Below are positions 54,600 through 63,292 of a stretch of DNA of 64,000 nucleotides, piece by piece. Every line of letters starts with the position of its first letter. The stretch's first letter is position 1. Below the pieces are notes generated by a model. That model did no database searches, had not been told where the DNA came from, and saw nothing but the letters and a program-made list of their open reading frames with translations. Both the position numbers and the translations under genes were made by a program. The stretch is from CAKZML01 sp963823435 (GTDB lineage: Bacteria > Pseudomonadota > Gammaproteobacteria > Steroidobacterales > BM003): assembly GCA_963823435.1 (NCBI GenBank), contig CAWGLN010000005.1, positions 1-64,000 on the forward strand, in the 5' to 3' direction.

Positions 54600-54692
54600 T
54601 ACTCAGTCGAGCAGATTCATCGCGCCTTGACCTGGTTGGGTCGGAGAGCTGCTTGGCCAGGGAAAATCAACGCTGACGCCATGGAGAATTCA

Positions 54693-57485
54693 ATGAGCCC
54701 TACGCAAAAGTCCAAATCGACGGCAAAGATTCCGCCCTTGGCGGATGATCACTACAGCGCCACCCAATTAAGGGCGGATCGTTGGAGTGCTCTGCAGGAT
54801 ATTACTCAGCAGATTGCTGGCGCCGCGCGCGAAGGCCGCGGTATCCAGAGATTGCACGAGCAGGCGGCGGAGCTGGCAGACGCACTCGAGCCCATAGAGA
54901 CGTTCTGGGCATTTCCCGGACAAGTTGCCTTTGACAGGCTAAAACAACTGTTGAACCGCGGCAGCTACGGGGAGCTGGCGCAGGTCGTGAAGCGTATCGT
55001 CAGGGCCACTTCCAGCGGCTACTATCGCCGAAGAACTGTTCCCTTGCTTGGCGATACCGGAGATTTGGACGGTGCCGTCGATGAGGAAGAAAGTCCCGAG
55101 GCCCGCGTATATGCACGGCCCTATTTCGAGGCGCTGTTTGTCGATGAACTGACAGCGCCACAAGAACGCACCTTGCGGTCAGGTCTGACCGCAATGCGAC
55201 GCCGTGAAGATCCGTTCATCTATGAGCCCGTATTCGTGCCGACATTGGAAGATGCGTTGATCGCAATCATGATCAACCACAATATCCAGGCGGTTGTTGT
55301 GCGTTTCGGTTTTGGCTTGCGCAGCGCAAGTCGGCTAAAAATCCTGACCCAGTATCTCTCCCGCATCGGAGACGAGAACCTGGGCGACCTTGATCCCCAG
55401 GATTACGGCCCCGAGTTGTGTCGGCTAATACGTAAGATTCGGCCTGAACTGGACGTATACCTGGTCACCGACCGTGGGGCCGAGGATATTGCCGGGCGGG
55501 ATCTGGGTAATTGCCGTCGGGTTTTCTATAACCTGGAGGATTTTACCGAGCTTCATTTAAATATGCTGCGTGGCGTGTCGATGCGTTACGAGACGCCGTT
55601 CTTCAGCGCCCTGAAGAACTTCTCCAAGCAACCTACCGGCGTATTTCACGCCTTGCCGATAAGTCGTGGGAAATCCATAGCCAAGTCGCACTGGATACAG
55701 GATATGGGCGAATTCTACGGACCCAATATCTTCCTGGCGGAAACCTCTGCAACATCCGGGGGACTGGATTCCTTGCTTGAACCCCACGGACCGATCAAGC
55801 GTGCCCAGGAACTGGCGGCACGAGCCTTCGGGGCAAAACAGACTTTTTTTGCTACCAACGGCACCTCCACCTGCAACAAGATAGTAGTGCAGGCCTTGGT
55901 GCAGCCCGGGGATATCGTCCTGGTCGACCGTGATTGCCATAAATCCCATCACTATGGCCTGGTGCTGTGCGGCGCACAGATCGTTTATCTGGATAGCTAT
56001 CCCTTGCACGCGTGGTCCATGTATGGCGCTGTGCCCTTACGCGACATTAAAAAGCAGTTGCTGGATCTCAAGCGCGCCGGAGAACTTGATCGGGTGCGCA
56101 TGTTGCTGCTGACCAACTGCACATTTGATGGCGTTGTTTATAACGTCCAGCGGGTGATGGAGGAGTGTCTTGCGATCAAGCCCGACTTGATTTTTCTGTG
56201 GGACGAGGCGTGGTTTGCCTTCGCAAGGTTTTCTCCGACCTACCGTCAGCGTACGGCCATGCATAGCGCGGAGTTGCTGCGCGGGCGTTATCGCTCAGAC
56301 GAGTACCGCAAGGTCTACGAAGACTGGAAACGCCAGGCACCCAGCGACGATGAGGGGATGCTTGCCACCAGGCTTATGCCCGATCCTGACCTGGTTCGGG
56401 TGCGGGCCTATGCCACGCAGTCAACGCACAAGACCCTGACCGCCCTACGCCAGGGGTCGATGATCCACGTGAATGACCAGGACTTCAAAGGGGAGGTTGA
56501 GCAGGCATTTCGTGAAGCCTATATGACTCACACTTCTACCTCGCCGAACTACCAGATTATTGCATCTCTGGATGTGGGGCGCCGGCAGGTCGAGCTGGAG
56601 GGCTTCGAGTTTGTGCAAAAGCAAATTGAGTCGGCGATGATTATGCGTCGGGCAATTTCATCGCATCCTCTGTTGAAGAAATATTTTCAGGTGCTGGCAG
56701 CCGAAGATATGGTCCCGGAAGAATTCCGTACCAGCGGTATTGGTGTGTATTGGGACGAGCAACGCGGGTGGAGTCAGCTCTGGGACGCCTGGGTAAATGA
56801 CGAATTTGTGCTGGACCCAACCAGGGTGACGCTGGTGACCGGTAAAGCGGGAATTGACGGAAATACGTTCAAGAACGAATACCTCATGGACAAGTACGGG
56901 ATACAGGTGAACAAGACTTCAAGGAACACCGTTCTGTTCATGACCAATATAGGCACCACCCGATCTTCGGTGGCCTATCTGATCGAAGTGCTGGTGAAAA
57001 TTGCGCGGGAGCTGGATTCCGGTATTGAGGACGCCAGCAAGATGGAACGAAGGGCATTCGAGAATCGCGTGAAGTCGCTGACCCATGATTTGCCGGCGCT
57101 GCCCGACTTCTCGCGCTTTCATGATGCATTTCGATCGCATGGCGATAGAACCCCGGCTGGCGATATGCGCAGACCTTTCTTCATGGCTTATGATGAGAGC
57201 AAGTGCGAATATTTTTTGCTGCACGACGACGAACTCGATGCGGCAATGGCGACGGGACGCGATGTGGTGTCTTCCGGGTTCATAATTCCCTATCCGCCAG
57301 GGTTTCCGATCCTGGTGCCAGGACAGGTGGTATCACCGGAGATCCTGGATTTTATGCGCAAGCTTGATGTGACTGAAATTCACGGTTACCGGGCGGAGCT
57401 TGGTCTGCGAGTGTTTACAGAAGAAGCCCTGGCGGCGCTGGCAGCGCTATCTGACAACAGTATCAAGGAACCACTCAATGCCTAG
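54693..57485 (+). CDS. Large Orn/Lys/Arg decarboxylase-like PLP enzyme
   Basis: The 930-residue fold-type I PLP enzyme is longer than the usual 710-760 residues of the inducible decarboxylases. The N-terminal 230 residues include an unfamiliar part followed by a receiver-like wing domain (TLEDALIAIMINHNIQAVVV). The PLP domain has ETSATSGGLDSLLEPHGPI, FFATNGTSTCNKIV, VDRDCHKSHHYGLVL, Asp in LIFLWDEAWFAF and the cofactor Lys580 in STHKTLTALRQGSMI, followed by HTSTSPNYQIIASLD. It probably decarboxylates a basic amino acid or a derivative. ATG 54693 follows GGAG; ATG 54681 is also in frame. It overlaps the ATP-grasp gene by 8 bases. Confidence 0.88.
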   Translation: MSPTQKSKSTAKIPPLADDHYSATQLRADRWSALQDITQQIAGAAREGRGIQRLHEQAAELADALEPIETFWAFPGQVAFDRLKQLLNRGSYGELAQVVKRIVRATSSGYYRRRTVPLLGDTGDLDGAVDEEESPEARVYARPYFEALFVDELTAPQERTLRSGLTAMRRREDPFIYEPVFVPTLEDALIAIMINHNIQAVVVRFGFGLRSASRLKILTQYLSRIGDENLGDLDPQDYGPELCRLIRKIRPELDVYLVTDRGAEDIAGRDLGNCRRVFYNLEDFTELHLNMLRGVSMRYETPFFSALKNFSKQPTGVFHALPISRGKSIAKSHWIQDMGEFYGPNIFLAETSATSGGLDSLLEPHGPIKRAQELAARAFGAKQTFFATNGTSTCNKIVVQALVQPGDIVLVDRDCHKSHHYGLVLCGAQIVYLDSYPLHAWSMYGAVPLRDIKKQLLDLKRAGELDRVRMLLLTNCTFDGVVYNVQRVMEECLAIKPDLIFLWDEAWFAFARFSPTYRQRTAMHSAELLRGRYRSDEYRKVYEDWKRQAPSDDEGMLATRLMPDPDLVRVRAYATQSTHKTLTALRQGSMIHVNDQDFKGEVEQAFREAYMTHTSTSPNYQIIASLDVGRRQVELEGFEFVQKQIESAMIMRRAISSHPLLKKYFQVLAAEDMVPEEFRTSGIGVYWDEQRGWSQLWDAWVNDEFVLDPTRVTLVTGKAGIDGNTFKNEYLMDKYGIQVNKTSRNTVLFMTNIGTTRSSVAYLIEVLVKIARELDSGIEDASKMERRAFENRVKSLTHDLPALPDFSRFHDAFRSHGDRTPAGDMRRPFFMAYDESKCEYFLLHDDELDAAMATGRDVVSSGFIIPYPPGFPILVPGQVVSPEILDFMRKLDVTEIHGYRAELGLRVFTEEALAALAALSDNSIKEPLNA

Positions 57486-58944
57486 CAAACGAAAAAAACT
57501 TAAGAATATGTCTGAAATTCGTCGTTTCTTCCACAGAAACGAGACGCCGATTTATTTTGTAAGCGCAACCAATTTCAACCTTTTGGGTCTGGACGAGTGG
57601 GTGCGTAATTTCAAGTATATAAATTACATCGACTGCTTTGACGGCCGCCACCCCAATGTGTTTGTGCCATCCAATCAGCCACATGAGGAATTTCAGTCAA
57701 TTGAGGACATCAATAACTATCTTCTTCAGCACAAAGAGGTCATGGACCGGATTCGAGCCAGGGAACCGGAGGCAAAATTTGTCTTCCTTATGTTCGATGA
57801 GAAAACCGAGAAGCTGGTAGAGGAGATTGGAGGCGAGGTCTGGTTCCCCAAGGCCGAGTTGCGTAATCGCGTCGACAACAAGATTGAGACGGTCCGGATA
57901 GGCAACAAGGCGGGTGTGCCCAGCGTTCCCAACATCCTGGCGGAGATCAATAGTTACGAAGACCTGACCGCGGCAGCAACCAAAGCCGGCCTGGGCAAGG
58001 ACCTGGTTTTGCAATCGGCATTCGGTGACTCTGGGCACACGACTTTCTTTATCAAGAACCGGAAAGATTTTGAGTGCCACCAGCATGAGATCATCGGTCA
58101 GGGCGAGATAAAGGTGATGAAGCGCATTAATTGTCGCGGGGCGGCAATCGAGGCCTGTGCCACCAAGCATGGAACCATCGTGGGCCCCATGATGACGGAA
58201 TTGGTCGGATTTCCTGAGCTCACCCCCTATCGTGGAGGTTGGTGCGGAAATGAAATTTTTGCCGGCGCGTTCTCCCGCAAGGTGCGGGCCCAGGCAAAGG
58301 AATATACGGCCAAATTTGGCCGGCAATTGGTCAAGGAAGGGTATCGTGGGTATTTTGAGCTGGATTTCCTGATTGATCAAAAATCCGGCGATATTTATCT
58401 TGGCGAATTGAACCCCCGTATTACCGGTGCAAGCTCGATGACGAATCATGCGGCGTTCGCGCATGCTGATGCCCCCTTGTTTTTGTTCCACTTGCTTGAG
58501 TTTTCCGGTGTCCCGTTCGCTCTGGATATAGATGAATTAAATGAGCGCTGGTCGGATCCGGAAAACATCGACAGCTGGTCGCAACTGGTGATTAAACATA
58601 CTGAAGACAATCTGGACATCCTGACCGAAGCGCCTGAGAGCGGCATATGGAAAATGAATCAGGATGGTACAGTCAGTTTCAACCGCTTCGATTACCATCG
58701 GCGGGCGGTCGAGAGCGAAAGCGAAGCGTTTTTCCTCAGGATTCTCAAGCCAGGCGACTACCGCTACGAAGGGGCGGACCTGGGTATTTTGGTGACGCGC
58801 GGCCGACTGATGGACGACAAGTTCAAATTGACCGAGCAAGCGCAAAGGTGGATACATGGAATCCGGGCTCATTACGCTGCGGTGCCGCTGACGTCCGCAG
58901 AGGTTAAGCCGGTCATATCAGAGCCGGCGTTCAAATTGCTTTGA
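57478..58944 (+). CDS. ATP-grasp ligase-like protein
   Basis: The 488-residue protein starts at ATG 57478 (AAGGA at 57466-57470) overlapping the decarboxylase end. An ATP-grasp fold is visible: RVDNKIETVRIGNKAGVPSV (pre-ATP-grasp hinge), DLVLQSAFGDSGHTTFFI (Lys replaced, Gly-rich loop), FELDFLIDQKSGDIYLGELN and PRITGASSM with the magnesium-binding Glu and Asn. Such enzymes activate a carboxylate with ATP and join it to an amine or thiol. Relatives are sometimes annotated as biotin carboxylase, but no biotin-related partner is here. Coupling to the decarboxylase suggests the amine product is its acceptor. Confidence 0.82.
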   Translation: MPSKRKKLKNMSEIRRFFHRNETPIYFVSATNFNLLGLDEWVRNFKYINYIDCFDGRHPNVFVPSNQPHEEFQSIEDINNYLLQHKEVMDRIRAREPEAKFVFLMFDEKTEKLVEEIGGEVWFPKAELRNRVDNKIETVRIGNKAGVPSVPNILAEINSYEDLTAAATKAGLGKDLVLQSAFGDSGHTTFFIKNRKDFECHQHEIIGQGEIKVMKRINCRGAAIEACATKHGTIVGPMMTELVGFPELTPYRGGWCGNEIFAGAFSRKVRAQAKEYTAKFGRQLVKEGYRGYFELDFLIDQKSGDIYLGELNPRITGASSMTNHAAFAHADAPLFLFHLLEFSGVPFALDIDELNERWSDPENIDSWSQLVIKHTEDNLDILTEAPESGIWKMNQDGTVSFNRFDYHRRAVESESEAFFLRILKPGDYRYEGADLGILVTRGRLMDDKFKLTEQAQRWIHGIRAHYAAVPLTSAEVKPVISEPAFKLL

Positions 58945-59011
58945 GTTCCCTTGCGGTGAAACCTGATTGGGATGGCGCTTGTTACTCGCCCAGAGTTCGC
59001 GCGCCAGTATC

Positions 59012-60040
59012 ATGCAGCTGAATTTTACTGCCATTGATGAGGCAGTCCCCGGCGAGAAGTGGACTGCGCTGTTTGAGCAGCTGTGGCCGGCGTATAAACG
59101 ATTCTGGCTGTCAGAAGGGGAGCTTTCGCGGCCAACCTACCTTGAGTGTGTTACCGCTATCGGTACTCACATGCCCGAGGTGATGCCGGTGTATGAGCGA
59201 CTGGTGGAGTTGGCTGGCGGGAGTGATCATGCCGCCCGTTTCCTGTCCGGCTACTGTCCACCTACGTATATGACCGGATGTTCGCAGGCGGTGTGGCACG
59301 GACCTGAACCGATGCTGGTCAGAAATTACGATTACTCGCCGCAAGCGTTTGACGCAGTCGTGCTGCGCACGCAATGGATGGGGCGCAAGGTAATGGGAGT
59401 TTCTGACTGTCTTATCGGACTGCTGGACGGGATTAACGAGGACGGACTGGTCATTTCGCTGACCTTCGGTGGCCGTCGGGTAGTTGGTAGTGGGTTTGGT
59501 GTGCCAATGGTTTTGCGGTATGTGCTCGAGACCTGCACAAGCGTCAGGGATGCGGTGCGGGCCTTGCAGCGAATCCCGTGTCACATGGCCTACAACGTAA
59601 CAGTGATGGACAGGGCAAGGAATCACCGAACGGTCTTTCTGAGTCCGGATCGTCCGGCGGTTGTGAATCGGTCGCCTATCGCGACCAACCACCAGCATGA
59701 AGTGGAATGGGTGGATCACGCACGCGCCACGGCTTCGGTGGAGCGGGAGGAAATGCTACTGCAGCGGCTGAAGCGACATCCTGGCACGGCCCCGCAATTT
59801 ATTGCCGCATTCCAGCGACCCCCGCTGTATTCACTCGCATTTGACCGGGGTTTTGGCACCCTCTATACAGCCGCTTACCGCTCGCTCCGGGGTACGCTGG
59901 AGCTGCATTGGCCGGGTCACACCTGGTTGCTTTCCTTACATAAATTCGAGGAAGGCGTCAGGAGAATTGAGTACCAGAATCCGGCAGCAATTGCCCTTGC
60001 TCGGCGACCGGGGCAAGAATTGCGCCCACATCAGGGCTAA
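59012..60040 (+). CDS. C45-family Ntn hydrolase/acyltransferase
   Basis: The 342-residue protein of the acyl-CoA:6-aminopenicillanate acyltransferase family (PF03417) is activated by self-cleavage before a cysteine. The predicted nucleophile is Cys90 or so in TYMTGCSQAVW, followed by the family pattern MLVRNYDYSP, LIGLLDGINEDGLVISLTFG, then MAYNVTVMDRA and ATNHQHEVEW. Members exchange or hydrolyse acyl-amide bonds. The residues before Cys would form a propeptide or alpha chain of about 90 residues. It lies 67 bases after the ATP-grasp gene, likely in the same operon. Confidence 0.85.
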   Translation: MQLNFTAIDEAVPGEKWTALFEQLWPAYKRFWLSEGELSRPTYLECVTAIGTHMPEVMPVYERLVELAGGSDHAARFLSGYCPPTYMTGCSQAVWHGPEPMLVRNYDYSPQAFDAVVLRTQWMGRKVMGVSDCLIGLLDGINEDGLVISLTFGGRRVVGSGFGVPMVLRYVLETCTSVRDAVRALQRIPCHMAYNVTVMDRARNHRTVFLSPDRPAVVNRSPIATNHQHEVEWVDHARATASVEREEMLLQRLKRHPGTAPQFIAAFQRPPLYSLAFDRGFGTLYTAAYRSLRGTLELHWPGHTWLLSLHKFEEGVRRIEYQNPAAIALARRPGQELRPHQG

Positions 60041-60412
60041 CCCGAGGCTTTAGAAAAGGTGCGGTTTAGGCTTGGGATGGCGCCCCGGAGGTGACCAAAC
60101 CCTCCACTAGCTCGTGCTAACCAGCACTTGAAGCAAATGTGTTCACCCATTCCCCACCAGGGCAAAGGCTGGAACCGGAAACCGGATCCAGGCTGGAAGC
60201 GGCCCTTTGGGGTTTCGACGGCAGGTGTTTCGCCACGAATGTGGGCGGTGTTCATGGTTTCTACACGGATTGAAGACAAAAATATCAAATTGTTGAGCAC
60301 GGGCCGGGTTGCGCCCGTTAAATTGCGAAAACGGTCACACTCGGTCCTAAGATTGTCTTAAGGTTCACCCGGTAGTCTTGCAGGCATTGGCCAATTTCCT
60401 GCGGAACTCAAT
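60041..60412. promoter_or_regulatory. Operon spacer with candidate promoter
   Basis: No gene is seen. TTGAGC at about 60,292 and TTAAAT about 17 bases further fit a weak sigma-70 promoter for the hemolysin-family operon. CCAGCAC/GTGCTAACC-type inverted repeats near 60,113-60,131 may form a terminator stem of the preceding operon. Confidence 0.4.
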
Positions 60413-61144
60413 ATGAATCGTACAGTTGCACCAGGCCTGAACATGACACGGCCATCGGTTTTACGCCGCACCGGTCGCGTGATGCCGACGCGCGATGATA
60501 TTTCGCTTGCACTGATTAGTGAAGGGTCATTGGAGAGACACGGGCTTGAATTGGATATCGCGACAAAATTTGAGCGTCGGTACGGTGCCCAACTCACTCA
60601 TTTTCTGCCGAATCTTCTGCGTCTGAGCGTCGCAGAGGAATTAGGGGCCGTGGTAGGAATTCGTCCCGCCTGCAAGGGGGCGCTTTTCCTTGAGCAATAT
60701 CTGGATTCGCCGGTTGAGCAATCCATAGCCCTGGTATTCCAAACCCCGGTTGACCGCAGCCAGATTGTTGAGATTGGTAACCTGGTTGCCGGTAATCGCG
60801 GCTTTAGTTACGCGCTATTCGCAGTTCTTGCCACGGTGCTTCATCAAGCAGGATACCGCTGGGTCGCGTGCACGGCGACTCCGCAAATCAGAGCCATGCT
60901 CGCGAGGGTAGGTTTTCCTTCGCAAATTATCTGTCAGGCGGATCCCGCGCGTCTGGTGGAAGGACCAGGAAGCTGGGGTGACTACTATGTGTCGCGGCCA
61001 CAGGTAATTGTGGGGAATGTGGAAAGCGCCGCGAGCCAGGTTAGGGGTAATCACGAGATGTTGTCGCTTATGCATAAATTGGCAGAGCCGATAGCCCAAT
61101 TGTCTGTAAGCCTGGCAAGGGCAACTACATGTCACGGAGTTTAA
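60413..61144 (+). CDS. Thermostable hemolysin family protein (PF12261)
   Basis: The 243-residue protein matches the Vibrio delta-VPH family: FERRYGAQLTHFLPNLLRLS, VVGIRPACKGALFLEQYLD, VEIGNLVAGNRGFSYALF, YRWVACTATPQIRAMLARVG, WGDYYVSRPQVIVGN. The fold resembles GNAT or acyl-homoserine-lactone-synthase N-acyltransferases, so despite the historic name an acyltransferase role is likelier; this is inference. There is no signal peptide. It overlaps the adenylate-forming gene by 16 bases and opens a four-gene operon. Confidence 0.88.
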   Translation: MNRTVAPGLNMTRPSVLRRTGRVMPTRDDISLALISEGSLERHGLELDIATKFERRYGAQLTHFLPNLLRLSVAEELGAVVGIRPACKGALFLEQYLDSPVEQSIALVFQTPVDRSQIVEIGNLVAGNRGFSYALFAVLATVLHQAGYRWVACTATPQIRAMLARVGFPSQIICQADPARLVEGPGSWGDYYVSRPQVIVGNVESAASQVRGNHEMLSLMHKLAEPIAQLSVSLARATTCHGV

Positions 61145-62622
61145 TTGACTGGTTGGGGAAATCAGGGCCGTCATTCGAGATTGTGCTTGAATCCGCTGCG
61201 GTTCGGCTGAATCGATCCGAACTGCAACAGCAGGTCGAAGTGCTGGCATCACGTCTGCATCGATTCAAATTTAGCGGTGTTGTCTTGCTGCTCGACAACG
61301 GCATTGACTGGATACTCCTTGACCTGGCTTGCCAGCTCGCGGAGTTGCGGGTCGTTCCCTTGCCTTTGTTTTTCTCCAACAAGCAAATTCAGCATGCGAT
61401 TTCGAGCAGTGGCGTCGAAGCGGTCATCACCGACAGGGACCTTACGGCATCGTTTCCGGATGCAGAGGTGCTGACCGGGCTTGATCCCCTGGGTGCCGGC
61501 AAAGTCAAGGTCTTCAGGATACAGACTGGGTGTTTTGCCCGGATTCCACCGGGTACGCAAAAAATCACTTTTACCTCAGGCACCACCGGTGCGCCAAAGG
61601 GGGTTTGCCTTTCGCGCGATCAGCAATTGGAGACCGCGAAGTCACTGGCGTCTGTCATTCATATTGAAAGGCCGACACATCTTTGCATCCTGCCGTTAAG
61701 CACGCTGCTCGAAAACCTCGCCGGGGTTTATGCGCCTTTGCTGGCGGGAGGAAAGGTCATCGCCCCACCCTTGGCGGACATCGGCCTGTCTGGCTCGTCG
61801 CAGCTGGACCTTGCCAAACTATTAGCTTGTATCGGACGTCATCAACCGAACAGCTTGATCCTGGTTCCAGAAATCCTCAGGGCGCTGACTTTGGCGGCCA
61901 GTGCCGGCTGGCAACCCCCGGCATGCTTGAAATTCGTCGCCGTCGGCGGCGGTAAGGTGGCAGCAGAGCTCGTCCGTCGAGCGAGGGAGGCTGGTATACC
62001 CGCCTATGAGGGATACGGACTCTCCGAGTGCGGATCGGTGGTGAGCCTGAATGTGCCTGGCGCGGATCACATTGGATCTGTAGGTCGCCAGCTCCCGCAC
62101 CTAAAGGTGACTACCGTGAATCGGGAAATCGTTGTGACAGGTGCTGCCTTTCTCGGCTATGTGAATCAGCCCGAGAGCTGGGGTCTTCGCTCGGTGAAGA
62201 CCGGAGACCTTGGCCACATAGATGAAAACGGCTTTATTTACGTTAGCGGGCGAGTGAAGCACCAGCTAATCACAAGCTATGGCCGGAACCTGTCGCCGGA
62301 GTGGGTGGAAAGTGAGCTGTTGGCAGGCCCGATGCTGGGGCAAGCGATAGTGATTGGTGAAAACAGGCCTTATTGCGTTGCCCTGATTTCCCCTCGTGAG
62401 GCCTCGGCCAGTGATGAGGAAATTGCCAACTGGATCAGGAAGGTCAATCGCGAGCTACCGGACTATGCCCGCGTGGCCGACTGGTACCGACTCCCGAAGC
62501 CACTTGCCGTCCGCGATAATCTGCTGACGGAAAATGGTCGACCAAGACGTGCACATATCGAGCAGACATATCGACCGGTTGTCGAAGAACTTTTTAAACA
62601 AACGGAGGTATGTAACCTGTGA
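61129..62622 (+). CDS. AMP-forming acyl/aryl-adenylating enzyme
   Basis: The 497-residue ANL-superfamily enzyme has the P-loop-like TFTSGTTGAPKGVCLS, YEGYGLSECGSVVSLN, TGDLGHIDENGFIYVSGR and the hinge region KHQLITSYGRNLSPEWVE. It should activate a carboxylic acid as acyl-AMP. The C-terminal A10 motif reads LLTENGRPRR, with Arg where most ligases have the catalytic Lys, so the adenylation half-reaction may be altered. It overlaps genes on both sides, consistent with a committed pathway with the hemolysin-family and diiron proteins. Confidence 0.88.
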   Translation: MSRSLIDWLGKSGPSFEIVLESAAVRLNRSELQQQVEVLASRLHRFKFSGVVLLLDNGIDWILLDLACQLAELRVVPLPLFFSNKQIQHAISSSGVEAVITDRDLTASFPDAEVLTGLDPLGAGKVKVFRIQTGCFARIPPGTQKITFTSGTTGAPKGVCLSRDQQLETAKSLASVIHIERPTHLCILPLSTLLENLAGVYAPLLAGGKVIAPPLADIGLSGSSQLDLAKLLACIGRHQPNSLILVPEILRALTLAASAGWQPPACLKFVAVGGGKVAAELVRRAREAGIPAYEGYGLSECGSVVSLNVPGADHIGSVGRQLPHLKVTTVNREIVVTGAAFLGYVNQPESWGLRSVKTGDLGHIDENGFIYVSGRVKHQLITSYGRNLSPEWVESELLAGPMLGQAIVIGENRPYCVALISPREASASDEEIANWIRKVNRELPDYARVADWYRLPKPLAVRDNLLTENGRPRRAHIEQTYRPVVEELFKQTEVCNL

Positions 62623-63285
62623 GCTTCTACGAGAGACTGCAACGAGAGACTGCAAAAGAACGCAATTACCTGCTTTCATCACCAATAATCGGTCGTTGCC
62701 TGACGGGTGATATTGATCTTGCCGATTACATCCGGTTTCTGAGCCAGGCCTATCATCATGTCAAGCACACTGTGCCCTTGCTGATGGCGACGGGGGCACG
62801 CCTGCCGATGGAGAAAGAGTGGTTGCGTGTAGCGGTCGCCGAGTATATCGAGGAAGAGATTGGTCACCAGGAATGGATACTGAATGACATCGCCGCCTGC
62901 GGGTCTGACAAGGAAGCAGTGCGAAATTCGCGGCCGGAGCCGGCCACTGAGTTAATGGTCGCCTATGCCTATGACACCGTACAGCGAGTAAACCCGGTTG
63001 GGTTCTTCGGCATGGTCTTGGTGCTGGAAGGCACCAGTGTTACGACGGCCGACAAAGCTGCAAGCGCGATCAAGAAGGCGCTTGGTCTTCCCGACCGGGC
63101 ATTTTCTTATCTGCGATCGCACGGCGCCCTAGACCAGGACCATATCCAGGTTTTTTGAGTCCCTGATGAACAGGATTGCCGACAAGAAAGACCAGGACCA
63201 GATTATTCACAGCGCCAGGATGTTTTATCGTTTGTACGCCGAAATTTTTCGCTCCATGGCAGCAACCGTCGACCTGGCGGCATAG
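62619..63285 (+). CDS. Heme-oxygenase-like diiron oxidase (TenA/UndA type), one frameshift
   Basis: GTG 62619 overlaps the preceding stop. The first 175 residues are helical with EEEIGHQEW (Glu-x2-His), MVLVLEGTSV (Glu) and SHGALDQDH, a His-x3-Asp-x2-His pattern; these match iron ligands of heme-oxygenase-like diiron oxidases such as UndA and CADD. At the T6 run 63151-63156 a stop follows; one more T would continue as ESLMNRIADKKDQDQIIHSA and MFYRLYAEIFRSM, ending at 63285. That tail is normal for the family, so I call one gene with a homopolymer indel. The reaction may be oxidative decarboxylation or similar chemistry on the activated acid. Confidence 0.82.
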
Positions 63286-63292
63286 GGAAAGC

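Noticed and set aside
57478..58944. Biotin carboxylase
   Set aside because: Only the ATP-grasp fold is shared; there is no carboxyl carrier or carboxyltransferase gene nearby.
60413..61144. A secreted pore-forming toxin
   Set aside because: The family name is historical; there is no signal peptide and the sequence resembles acyltransferases, and it is coupled to acyl-activating genes.
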